Source: Hespellia sp. (GTDB lineage Bacteria > Bacillota > Clostridia > Lachnospirales > Lachnospiraceae). Taken from it: DNA of 32,859 nt. The notes under the pieces are model-generated. The model was not told the DNA's origin and ran no database searches. It worked only from the letters and a program-made list of their open reading frames with translations. Below are positions 1-6,636 of this stretch, one piece after another (the first letter of the stretch is position 1; each line of letters opens with the position of its first letter). The position numbers and the translations under genes were made by a program. The stretch lies in NCBI GenBank assembly GCA_022790755.1, contig JAAVXR010000082.1:1-32859 (forward strand), read 5' to 3'.

Positions 1-101
1 AGGGATATATTGTTTATGATATGTATTTCAATGCTTGAAACAAATTCCCATTGATCGAAATGTTGTAAGGAACAAAAAACAGTATTTAGGGAGAAACAGG
101 A

Positions 102-683
102 ATGGAATTTAAGCTGATTTCGATAGCAAGTTTGATTGCTTTTTATGGTTGCTATTTTGCGAAAATGTTCTGTCAGAAAAGGCATGGAATACAGACAGAC
201 CAAATCGGAAAAAATAAAGTTGGTTTTGTGAAATTTGTGGAAATCACAATGAAGATTGCAGCTATTCTTGTTTTTATAGCAGGACTTGTCAGTATTTTCT
301 TTGAAACAGGGCATAGTCTTACTGCCATTCGGGTTATGGGTGCAATAATGAGTGTCGGGGGAACGGTTATATTTATTGTCGCAGTATGGACGATGCGAGA
401 CAGTTGGCGGGCAGGAGTGTCCAAAACCGATAAAACGGAACTTGTAACAAGCGGCATTTATCAAATCAGTCGTAATCCCGCCTTTTTGGGATTTGACCTT
501 TTGTATATTGGAACATTATTGATGTTTTTTAACTGGATTTTATGTTTCTTAACTGCATTTGCGGTCATTATGTACCATTTGCAGATTGTCAATGTCGAGG
601 AAGATTTTTTACTTGCCGCATTTGGAAATGAATATTTGCAATATAAGAAAAAGGTTTGCCGTTATATTGGCAGAAGACGATAA
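102..683 (+). CDS. Isoprenylcysteine carboxyl methyltransferase-like membrane protein
   Basis: A 193-residue membrane protein with about four or five hydrophobic segments (near residues 4-20, 48-68, 78-97 and 133-160). The C-terminal half carries the pattern of the ICMT/PEMT methyltransferase fold: SGIYQISRNPAFLGF near 120-134, then an acidic residue and FGNEYLQY near the end, which in the family forms the SAM-binding cytosolic region. Bacterial members are mostly uncharacterised; methylation of a small or lipid substrate at the membrane is inferred from the family only. The start is supported by AGGGAG about 10 bases upstream. It is convergent with the next gene and has no visible operon partner. 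Family call fairly sure, substrate unknown. Confidence 0.8.
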   Translation: MEFKLISIASLIAFYGCYFAKMFCQKRHGIQTDQIGKNKVGFVKFVEITMKIAAILVFIAGLVSIFFETGHSLTAIRVMGAIMSVGGTVIFIVAVWTMRDSWRAGVSKTDKTELVTSGIYQISRNPAFLGFDLLYIGTLLMFFNWILCFLTAFAVIMYHLQIVNVEEDFLLAAFGNEYLQYKKKVCRYIGRRR

Positions 684-772
684 CTTCCCATTTGTTTTTA
701 CCAACTGTCAAAGACAAGATTATAGCACATTCTTCAATCTATAGTATATCCTTTTTGTATACCGGAAATATC

Positions 773-1417
773 CTATTCAAACCATGCAACTGCTCTAATA
801 GGCGAACCGTCACAATTATCCAGCTTCAACGGAAAACAACTGAACCAAAATAAATCACTGCCACATAGCTCTAAGTTTTTAAGATTTTCAATATTTACAA
901 TATCACGTTTTTGAAACAACATTTTATGACGAGTCAGGTTCTCATCTGCAATTGGATCAAGACCAATTACGTCAAACCCAATCCCTTTGTAATTTCCAGC
1001 TATTATAAAGTTCAATACTTCCTCATCAATACAGGGAAAATCTCCAAAATAAGCATCCGTCTCCCAGCGTTTATCCCAACCAAGATTAAACAATAGGAAA
1101 TCGGCACCCCTTATCTTATCTCCGATTTTACGAATATGTTCCATCGAAATCGCTTGACTTTCCTTCAGATCTCTGCAATCTATAACCAATGCTTTTCCAA
1201 TAAACTGTTCGATAGGAAACTGGTCAAGCGTTGTTCTTCCTGCAAAAAGGTGTGCTGGTGGATCCATATGCGTTCCCGTATGTGTATACATCTGCAATAA
1301 TGTTTCTTTGAACCCGTCTTTTTCATAACTGTTTGCCGGAATAAATTTCGGCGTGTCAGTTCCAGGATAAACCGGCATATTCTCTTTAATAGTATGAGTC
1401 AGATCAATTACTTTCAT
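773..1417 (-). CDS. Cyclase-family (kynurenine formamidase-like) metal hydrolase
   Basis: A 214-residue protein of the cyclase family (the KynB/arylformamidase fold). It begins with the usual IDLTHTI segment and carries the family metal-binding signature HTGTHMDPPAH near residues 46-56; a second His/Asp-rich part (FNLGWDKRW) follows in mid-protein. Family members hydrolyse N-formylkynurenine or other amide and lactone bonds with Zn or Mn. Nothing around it points to tryptophan breakdown, so the substrate stays open. I place the start at the ATG at 1417 because GGGGGAAA lies 7 bases upstream; an in-frame TTG 18 bases earlier would include that ribosome binding site in the coding sequence. A possible promoter lies at 1599-1627, giving a leader of about 175 bases. 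Confidence 0.85.
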   Translation of the reverse strand: MKVIDLTHTIKENMPVYPGTDTPKFIPANSYEKDGFKETLLQMYTHTGTHMDPPAHLFAGRTTLDQFPIEQFIGKALVIDCRDLKESQAISMEHIRKIGDKIRGADFLLFNLGWDKRWETDAYFGDFPCIDEEVLNFIIAGNYKGIGFDVIGLDPIADENLTRHKMLFQKRDIVNIENLKNLELCGSDLFWFSCFPLKLDNCDGSPIRAVAWFE

Positions 1418-1589
1418 TTCAATTTTCCCCCGCAAATTCTTTAGGTTAGAATCAATGATGAAACAAACGAAAAGGCAGTTTTGGCATTCCAGTGAACTCC
1501 CCCTCCCTCTACTCCATTTTCGATTTAACCTAATTGAACAAAGTGAGCGTTCAGGCAGCTATTACCTATGGACTTTCCATCTTTTGTTC

Positions 1590-1652
1590 TTACCCATGAT
1601 TATACCGGATTTTTCCGGCTTCCTTAAGCTGTTCTAAATATTTTTCGTACAT
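1590..1652 (-). CDS. Possible 20-residue mini-ORF with strong ribosome binding site
   Basis: A 20-codon frame starts at ATG 1652 and is preceded by GGAGG at a proper distance (1661-1665 on the opposite strand). It reads as a charged, helix-like peptide beginning MYEKYLEQLKEAG. I do not recognise it. It may be a remnant 5' end of a lost gene or a leader peptide: a candidate promoter for the cyclase gene (1599-1627) lies inside it, and its ribosome binding site would be closed by the hairpin at 1661-1707. Coding status is uncertain. Confidence 0.25.
   Translation of the reverse strand: MYEKYLEQLKEAGKIRYNHG
1599..1627 (-). promoter_or_regulatory. Possible promoter for the cyclase-family gene
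   Basis: On the minus strand TTAAGG (1622-1627) and TATAAT (1599-1604) are separated by 17 bases. The -10 is perfect but the -35 is poor. It would give a leader of about 175 bases before the start at 1417. Confidence 0.3.
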
Positions 1653-1660
1653 AATAAAAT

Positions 1661-1707
1661 CCTCCATGTAAAATCAGTAGTAATCAAAACACTGCTTTAC
1701 ACGGAGG
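1661..1707 (-). repeat. 47-base hairpin burying a ribosome binding site
   Basis: The arms CCTCCATGTAAA (1661-1672) and the mirrored TTTACACGGAGG (1696-1707) form a 12-pair stem with one G-U pair on the minus-strand RNA; an additional CAG/CTG pairing lies further in. The GGAGG of the downstream 20-codon ORF is inside the stem. It could be a translation-control hairpin, or an end of a lost transposable element. Confidence 0.5.
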
Positions 1708-1809
1708 TTCATTTGAGTCGTAAAACCACTTACCAATCAAGCGAATGTTTTTGTTTAACTGGAATTTGTTAGGCCAAAAGAGAAGTTATGAAATATACTG
1801 ATCATAAGT

Positions 1810-2142
1810 TTAGCTTTTGAGATTTTTCAGAACGTCCGGATTATTGGAGATAATCTCCTCAACAGTCTGACATGTTTCCATATCCGGACAGCAGCCGCAT
1901 GTCATCATATCTTTTTTCAGCGCACACTGGCGAATATCGCAAAGACTTTCACAATATACGGTTTTAACTCCATCCACACGACATCCCTCACAATTGATAT
2001 GCTCCGGCAAAATGGGCGCATGATTTAATTCTGCCCACAGTTTTGCGGTTTTCTCACGTAATGCCTGGTCATCATGGATTGTCGCAAGATATGCATCGCA
2101 TTTCTCACAATCCAATCCACAGTATGCAATCATATTCCTCAT
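1810..2142 (-). CDS. DUF3795-type cysteine-rich protein
   Basis: A 110-residue protein that starts IAYCGLDCEKCDAY, the opening typical of DUF3795 proteins, and continues with CEGCRVDG, CESLCDIRQC and CGCCPDMETC. The 13 or so cysteines in CxxC-like pairs suggest binding of zinc or an iron-sulfur cluster; no function is established for the family. The ATG at 2142 gives the expected N-terminus. It is followed by convergent or unrelated sequence and sits just downstream of the nucleotidyltransferase gene (48-base gap), so co-transcription is possible. Confidence 0.8.
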   Translation of the reverse strand: MRNMIAYCGLDCEKCDAYLATIHDDQALREKTAKLWAELNHAPILPEHINCEGCRVDGVKTVYCESLCDIRQCALKKDMMTCGCCPDMETCQTVEEIISNNPDVLKNLKS

Positions 2143-2190
2143 GTTTTCATACCTCTTGCAAATCCCACTTTTTCCATTAAAGTATCAATA

Positions 2191-2859
2191 TCAATATCCG
2201 TTTTCTCTTCTCACCTGTGTATATACTTCATTAACAGCTTCAATATAACAATTATAAGAAGGATGATTATCCATATCTTGTCTGGAAAGATACAGATTCT
2301 TCTTTTTTAAATAAACATCTCTAACCCGAATCCAATAATTGGCTTTTAAACACTCTTCCTTTTTGTTTAAATCTCTGGTAGTTGGTCCCTGTTGCCAATA
2401 GTATTGATCACAATATAAATTTCCCACCTTTTTATGAACAAGTCTGTACCAGTTTTCCCAACCATCTTTCCTAACAATACACACATCAATACTAAAAGGA
2501 GTTTTATTACCTTTCTTTAGTATTCTCTGCTTTGTCGTAATCGCGGATGTAGAATCATCACAAGTTTTCCAATCATTCCATTCGAGCACTTCATTAAACG
2601 CAGCGATTATTGCCTGCTTTAATTCTCGTGGATTATTTACAATATTGATATTCTCTGCCGATTCTATCCACAGATTAAAGTCATAATCAATTGGTTCTTT
2701 TTCATTTTGAGTAACTAAACCTCTCTTTTTGCTTCCGACAACAGACATTCTTGATTGGATTCCATAGCTTTTTAGATTCTGCACCAGCTGATTGACAATA
2801 TCTGCACAAATGCTATAGGATTCTTTTAAAAATACTTTGTCTTTTACATAATCATACAT
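2191..2859 (-). CDS. Nucleotidyltransferase-fold protein (pol-beta superfamily)
   Basis: A 222-residue soluble protein. It has the minimal nucleotidyltransferase signature: GS at residues 42-43 followed by DYD at 58-60, which in this fold binds the nucleotide and metal. A third acidic residue is probably in the FSIDVCIV strand near 123-130. The N-terminal region resembles uncharacterised clostridial proteins rather than a known antibiotic adenylyltransferase or toxin. The start at 2859 has AGGAGG 7 bases upstream; a longer version with 8 more residues would run through that site. Fold call reasonable, target unknown. Confidence 0.65.
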   Translation of the reverse strand: MYDYVKDKVFLKESYSICADIVNQLVQNLKSYGIQSRMSVVGSKKRGLVTQNEKEPIDYDFNLWIESAENINIVNNPRELKQAIIAAFNEVLEWNDWKTCDDSTSAITTKQRILKKGNKTPFSIDVCIVRKDGWENWYRLVHKKVGNLYCDQYYWQQGPTTRDLNKKEECLKANYWIRVRDVYLKKKNLYLSRQDMDNHPSYNCYIEAVNEVYTQVRRENGY

Positions 2860-3011
2860 AAGTATCCTCCTTTTAAATCCCACACCTGCCAGATAGCATC
2901 ATTGCTAAATCATTATAGATTATCACAAGGCAAATCATAATGCAAGCACTTTTTACAGTTACTCTATTTCTCACCTCATATTTACAGTGTTCTTATTCAA
3001 AAACCATCATA

Positions 3012-3239
3012 TCAGTATTCTTTCGCTATTTCTTCCTCTATTCCATACATTTTCCTAAAAGTATCCAGATCTGCCGGACTCTTTATCAGCATTACCTCTT
3101 CTATCTTACCTGTATGAATGTCTTTAAATCCGGCAACCTGCTCTCCATTACAGATACTCGCTTTGATTACCGGCTTTTTATGATCCTTATCATATGTCTT
3201 TACTATGGTTTTCTTCTTAAACAGCGCCACTCTGATCAC
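3012..3239 (-). CDS. Small conserved-looking protein of unknown function
   Basis: A 75-residue protein with alternating charged and hydrophobic residues and no membrane segment. I do not assign a function. It overlaps the 3' end of the YaiI/YqxD gene by 23 bases in a different frame, which points to translational coupling. Small clostridial proteins of this type are, from memory, sometimes labelled aspartate dehydrogenase, but the length and lack of a Rossmann motif do not support that. Confidence 0.6.
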   Translation of the reverse strand: MIRVALFKKKTIVKTYDKDHKKPVIKASICNGEQVAGFKDIHTGKIEEVMLIKSPADLDTFRKMYGIEEEIAKEY

Positions 3240-3690
3240 CTTCTTTTGATTTTACCATCAGTATAAGTTTTTCAAACGACTGAGCGAAGCGTACGTCATC
3301 ATCTTCCGTACGCTTCCTCGGTCCTTTCATATGATTCTTATGAGAGCCTCGTCTTGCTTTCTTGTTAAGATGTCTCTCCATAAGCATCTGATCAATATTT
3401 TCATTCGTGTACCACTTACCGGATTGATGAATGGCATATGCACCTTTCCCAAGTGCCATAGCTGCAACCCCGTAGTCCTGAGATATGACAACATCACCCT
3501 TATGACAAATGCTGATTAACTTATAGTCTACAACATCTGCCCCAGCGCCAACTACCATCACTTCACTATAATCAGAATACAACACATGGTTCGTATCGCA
3601 TAACAATGTTGTTTGAATATTATATTTTTCTGCAATAGTCTCTACTATGCCCACTACCGGACAGGCATCTGCGTCTACAAATATCTGCAT
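3217..3690 (-). CDS. YaiI/YqxD family (DUF188) protein
   Basis: A 157-residue protein opening MQIFVDADACPV, the family hallmark, followed by VISQDYGVAAMAL near residue 75 and the basic stretch HLNKKARRGSHKNHMKGPRKRT near 108-129. The two N-terminal aspartates and the QDYG aspartate match the acidic residues of PIN-like nuclease folds, to which this family is related; no activity has been firmly assigned. I start it at ATG 3690, which has GAGG 6 bases upstream; an upstream in-frame TTG would be part of that site. Length matches the family. Confidence 0.9.
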   Translation of the reverse strand: MQIFVDADACPVVGIVETIAEKYNIQTTLLCDTNHVLYSDYSEVMVVGAGADVVDYKLISICHKGDVVISQDYGVAAMALGKGAYAIHQSGKWYTNENIDQMLMERHLNKKARRGSHKNHMKGPRKRTEDDDVRFAQSFEKLILMVKSKEGDQSGAV

Positions 3691-3777
3691 TATTATCCTC
3701 AAATCTACCCTGGATTAGTTGTTAATGATTGATGTTCTTTCATCCGCTGAATAGGCGGCATGAATCAGGTATGCCCA

Positions 3778-3828
3778 ATGCGCCCGCATAACTTTCATGT
3801 TTGGTGGTGCGCTCCGTTGCGGGCGCAT
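3778..3828. repeat. GC-rich inverted repeat, 11-pair perfect arms
   Basis: ATGCGCCCGCA (3778-3788) is mirrored exactly by TGCGGGCGCAT (3818-3828) around a 29-base loop in an otherwise AT-rich gap. There is no T-run on either side, so it is not a standard terminator. A second, smaller inverted block, CCGC..GCGG, lies at about 3743-3757. It may be a transposon-end hairpin or a protein site. Confidence 0.6.
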
Positions 3829-3908
3829 GCAGGTTTATATGTTGAATTATAACATATTCTCCAATCCATGGGTATATCCTTAGATTTTAATTTTTCACAA
3901 ATTCATAT

Positions 3909-3937
3909 TTCACAAGATACAAGAAATCTGTTATAAT
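3909..3937 (+). promoter_or_regulatory. Promoter of the DUF6440 gene
   Basis: TTCACA (3909-3914), 17 bases, TATAAT (3932-3937). One mismatch to consensus in the -35 and none in the -10. Transcription would begin near 3944. Confidence 0.7.
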
Positions 3938-3944
3938 AACAGCA

Positions 3945-4023
3945 GTCATTCCGAACAAATCAGTGAGTGAATGACAAAAAGAATGCGTATTCTTCTGACA
4001 GCAAAATACACATAGTGTCAGAA
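3945..4023 (+). promoter_or_regulatory. Two-hairpin leader before the DUF6440 gene
   Basis: The roughly 100-base leader can form GTCATTC/GAATGAC (3945-3951 with 3969-3975), followed by AAAAA, and TTCTGACA/TGTCAGAA (3993-4000 with 4016-4023). The ribosome binding site AAAGGAG follows at about 4033. Such spacing fits post-transcriptional control but matches no riboswitch class I know. Confidence 0.4.
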
Positions 4024-4047
4024 ACCAAGCAGAAAGGAGCCCTAACC

Positions 4048-4236
4048 ATGGCAAAAGAACGTTTTGTAGAAACCTATTCACAAGGAGTAACCAACATCCG
4101 TAAAATCGTTGTCGATACAGAGACCGGTGTAAATTACTTATTACTGTCTTCTAACATGACAAGCGGCTGCGGAGTAACCGTTTTGGTCGATAAAGACGGA
4201 AAGCCAATCGTTACCCCTATCAGCTCTGATATTTGA
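4048..4236 (+). CDS. DUF6440 family small protein
   Basis: A 62-residue protein with the family layout: an N-terminal ERFVETYSQG segment, then VDTETGVNYL at 27-36, and VLVDKDGKPIVTP near 46-58. The function is unknown. It is a stand-alone gene with its own promoter and leader and a terminator behind it. The ATG at 4048 has AAAGGAG 9 bases upstream; an earlier in-frame ATG at 3967 lies within the leader hairpins and has no ribosome binding site. Confidence 0.85.
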   Translation: MAKERFVETYSQGVTNIRKIVVDTETGVNYLLLSSNMTSGCGVTVLVDKDGKPIVTPISSDI

Positions 4237-4264
4237 TAATATTATTTTTTGTCCTACTCAACAA

Positions 4265-4304
4265 AAATGTGGAACATTCCTTAAAATTTAGAAGTTCCAC
4301 ATTT
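4265..4304 (-). terminator. Terminator, mainly for the LxxG-protein operon
   Basis: AAATGTGGAAC (4265-4275) pairs with GTTCCACATTT (4294-4304), 11 perfect pairs. Read on the minus strand the stem runs into TTTTT, ending the MMPL operon; on the plus strand it is weaker but may also stop the DUF6440 transcript. Confidence 0.75.
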
Positions 4305-4357
4305 AACCCTTAAATATTCAAGAATATCTGCAATATCCCCTATGGAATTGCCTTCAC

Positions 4358-6625
4358 TCATTCTGTAACAAAAATAAATTTCACCTGACCTTCCATCCCA
4401 TCCGAAATTCCGGAGAAGTTCTGATAGGACCGGGAGGCGTCCGTCATCTCGCTCATCTTATCAAGCGTCCCTTCCAAATCTCCGTCAAATGCACCGGCCA
4501 GTTTTTGAATCCCATCTTTGTCAAACTGTATCATACCTTCATTGAGAGCCACGGCTCCCGCATTTAATTTGCCAATACCGCCGACCAGTTCACTGGAACC
4601 TGATTGCAAGGTATTCAAACCATTTACAAGCGTGCCTGCTCCACCGTCCAGTTCCCTTGCACCGGTAGCCAAAGCATTCGCACCCGCAGATGCTTCCGCC
4701 GCTCCCGCCGACAATTTGCCAAGCCCTGCCGCAAGACCATTTTCACCATCCACACCTGCTCTAAGCGCTGATGTTCCATTTCTCAGTTGACTGACACCGG
4801 CATTTACCTGAGCGACCAATCCTTGTTCCGAGTCGTTGATTCCTTGATCCAGTTGCGCAATGCCCGCCTGCAGAGAATCCACGCCTCCATCCACCTGGGC
4901 CGACACGCCTGCGAGTGAATCGACAACCGCACTGACCATACCCGCTTCCTGTGCCACGCCAGCCGCCGTATCCGCCAGGGAACCGGCCGCTGCCGCCGCT
5001 GCTCCCGCCGCAGTTGCCGCCGCTTCCGATTGCGCCTGGACTTCCGCGTTCAAATCATTTGCTGCCGCATACCGCGCATCCCGATCGGACGCCAGGTTGT
5101 TGATCGCATCATTTACCGCATTCGCCACATCCGGATCATTGGCCACCGAATCATATCCCAGGAGTCCTTGCAAAATCCCAATCGCATTATCCGTACCGCC
5201 ATTTCCATATACTACCGCGTCCGTACTGATTCCGGCACCGCCAGCCGCACCGCCCGATATCGTCTGTGCCGCGCCTGCCAGGGCCTGCGCGTCTGCCGCC
5301 GTTTTTGCTGCCAATGCCTGTAGACTGTATCCACCGGTCGCATCGGTTCCAGCATTTAGTATCGCGTTCATTCCAGAGGTTCCCTGTTTCACCTGCGCCG
5401 CGCCGTCGTTTAACTGCTGTACACCGCCGACAAGCGTGGAAAGTCCCGTGTTCAACTGTGCCTGCATACCCGCCACTCCGTCATCCAACGCTCGAACTCC
5501 TGGCAATAGCTCACTCTGTGTTTTATTTGCCGCTTCTGAGAGTCCCGCGCTTAACGCTTTATTTCCGGATGCCAACGTCTCACTGCCTTTCGAAATCTGA
5601 CTGGTTCCATCCTTCAATGTGTTCCCGCCGTCAGCAAGCTGGTTCACTCCATCGACCAACGGGCCGGAAGAAGACTGCAGCAACTCGATTCCATCTTTCA
5701 ATTCTCCAGAACCATTTACCAGTTGATTGGAGGCATCCTGCAGTTTCTGCATGGCATTTTCCAAATCGGAAAGACTGTCAAACTGGTCAAATTCCATCTC
5801 ATGAAATACATCATTTGTGGCAACCGTGATTCCTTCCAGCGTCTCATAATCCGTTACGTCCGCTTCAAACTCAAAATAATCCGGGATATCAACCGCATCC
5901 ATTCCCAATTCTTCCTGCATTTTGGGAATTCCGATACCGATGGCCAGTTCTCGATCCCCATCCGAAATCAGTTTTCCATTGGTAATTTTTACATTCGTAT
6001 ATTTTTCTTCATCCAGCACCAGGCCCGTTGCCATCAAAAACGGCGTGTACTGCTGTTCTGCATTTCCCGTATGATTTTGATATTGATAGCGTACAGTCAA
6101 ATGTCCACTCTTCCCTTCCAGGTCTTTTGCGCTGATTTCTTTTCCGTCCAACTTGTAAGAAATCACGACACCCACCGGAAGCGATTTGTTTGTAGTCCCC
6201 TGATAGCAAATCTCCTGCCCGGCACCCGACCAGACCAGTTCATCGCCGTTTTTTTGAAAGGTTTCATCCCCTTTTACATTCTCAATATCCTGCAATGTAG
6301 AGAAATCTTGAATTTCATGAACATCTTTTACATTTTTCAATTCATCGGATACTGTCACCTGTGTCACGGTACCGCTGCCATCAATTTTGGCATATACTGT
6401 CTCTTCCTTCACCGCTTTCGTTTCGTTCTGACCTTCCGAACTTTCTGTGCTTTTCGAACTTTCTGTATTCCCACCATTCTTTTGTTCCCGCTCATTATTT
6501 GCCACGGCCACCTGAACAGTACTCGGCTCTTTGGCCGCCACAGACGGAGCCGCGCTCAAGCTTCCCACCACGAGAGACAATGTCATTGCAAGCGCAATCA
6601 ATGCGTGATATTCTCTGTTTTTCAT
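4358..6625 (-). CDS. Secreted LxxG heptad-repeat protein, partner of MMPL transporter
   Basis: A 755-residue exported protein. Residues 1-30 are a signal peptide (positively charged start, hydrophobic core ALIALAMTLSLVVGSLSAA). A Ser/Glu-rich linker and a globular domain (about 60-270) precede a long coiled region made of LxxG heptads such as LVDGVNQLADGG, LKDGTSQISKG and LNAGAVALNEG, interrupted by an Ala-rich block at about 420-550. This is the repeat known from YhgE/Pip-like and MMPL-associated proteins, which form long helical rods outside the membrane. No transmembrane segment is present at the C terminus, unlike YhgE. It lies 11 bases behind the MMPL gene, so it is probably the extracytoplasmic component of that transporter. 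The start at 6625 has AGGAGGG upstream. Confidence 0.8.
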   Translation of the reverse strand: MKNREYHALIALAMTLSLVVGSLSAAPSVAAKEPSTVQVAVANNEREQKNGGNTESSKSTESSEGQNETKAVKEETVYAKIDGSGTVTQVTVSDELKNVKDVHEIQDFSTLQDIENVKGDETFQKNGDELVWSGAGQEICYQGTTNKSLPVGVVISYKLDGKEISAKDLEGKSGHLTVRYQYQNHTGNAEQQYTPFLMATGLVLDEEKYTNVKITNGKLISDGDRELAIGIGIPKMQEELGMDAVDIPDYFEFEADVTDYETLEGITVATNDVFHEMEFDQFDSLSDLENAMQKLQDASNQLVNGSGELKDGIELLQSSSGPLVDGVNQLADGGNTLKDGTSQISKGSETLASGNKALSAGLSEAANKTQSELLPGVRALDDGVAGMQAQLNTGLSTLVGGVQQLNDGAAQVKQGTSGMNAILNAGTDATGGYSLQALAAKTAADAQALAGAAQTISGGAAGGAGISTDAVVYGNGGTDNAIGILQGLLGYDSVANDPDVANAVNDAINNLASDRDARYAAANDLNAEVQAQSEAAATAAGAAAAAAGSLADTAAGVAQEAGMVSAVVDSLAGVSAQVDGGVDSLQAGIAQLDQGINDSEQGLVAQVNAGVSQLRNGTSALRAGVDGENGLAAGLGKLSAGAAEASAGANALATGARELDGGAGTLVNGLNTLQSGSSELVGGIGKLNAGAVALNEGMIQFDKDGIQKLAGAFDGDLEGTLDKMSEMTDASRSYQNFSGISDGMEGQVKFIFVTE

Positions 6626-6636
6626 ATCAAACCCTC

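Larger units (their letters stand above)
1418..1809. other. 392-base gap: leader, hairpin and mini-ORF, no clear gene
   Basis: No protein-coding gene of normal size is convincing here. What can be seen is a long minus-strand leader before the cyclase gene, a short pair of inverted TTAGGTT/AACCTAA blocks (1441-1447 and about 1527-1533), a 20-codon minus-strand ORF and a 47-base hairpin, listed separately. I looked for T-box and SAM-riboswitch signature sequences in the leader and did not see them. The patchwork look suggests decayed sequence, but I cannot identify its source. Confidence 0.4.
3691..4047. other. 357-base gap between divergent genes
   Basis: Holds the 5' region of the YaiI/YqxD gene, an 11-pair GC-rich palindrome (3778-3828), an AT-rich stretch and the promoter and structured leader of the DUF6440 gene. 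No further coding sequence is evident. Confidence 0.5.

Noticed and set aside
1455..1637. Plus-strand 60-codon frame in the cyclase-upstream gap
   Set aside because: No ribosome binding site, no recognisable domain, and it runs opposite to the cyclase leader.
3012..3239. 75-residue protein as aspartate dehydrogenase
   Set aside because: Far too short and without a nucleotide-binding motif.
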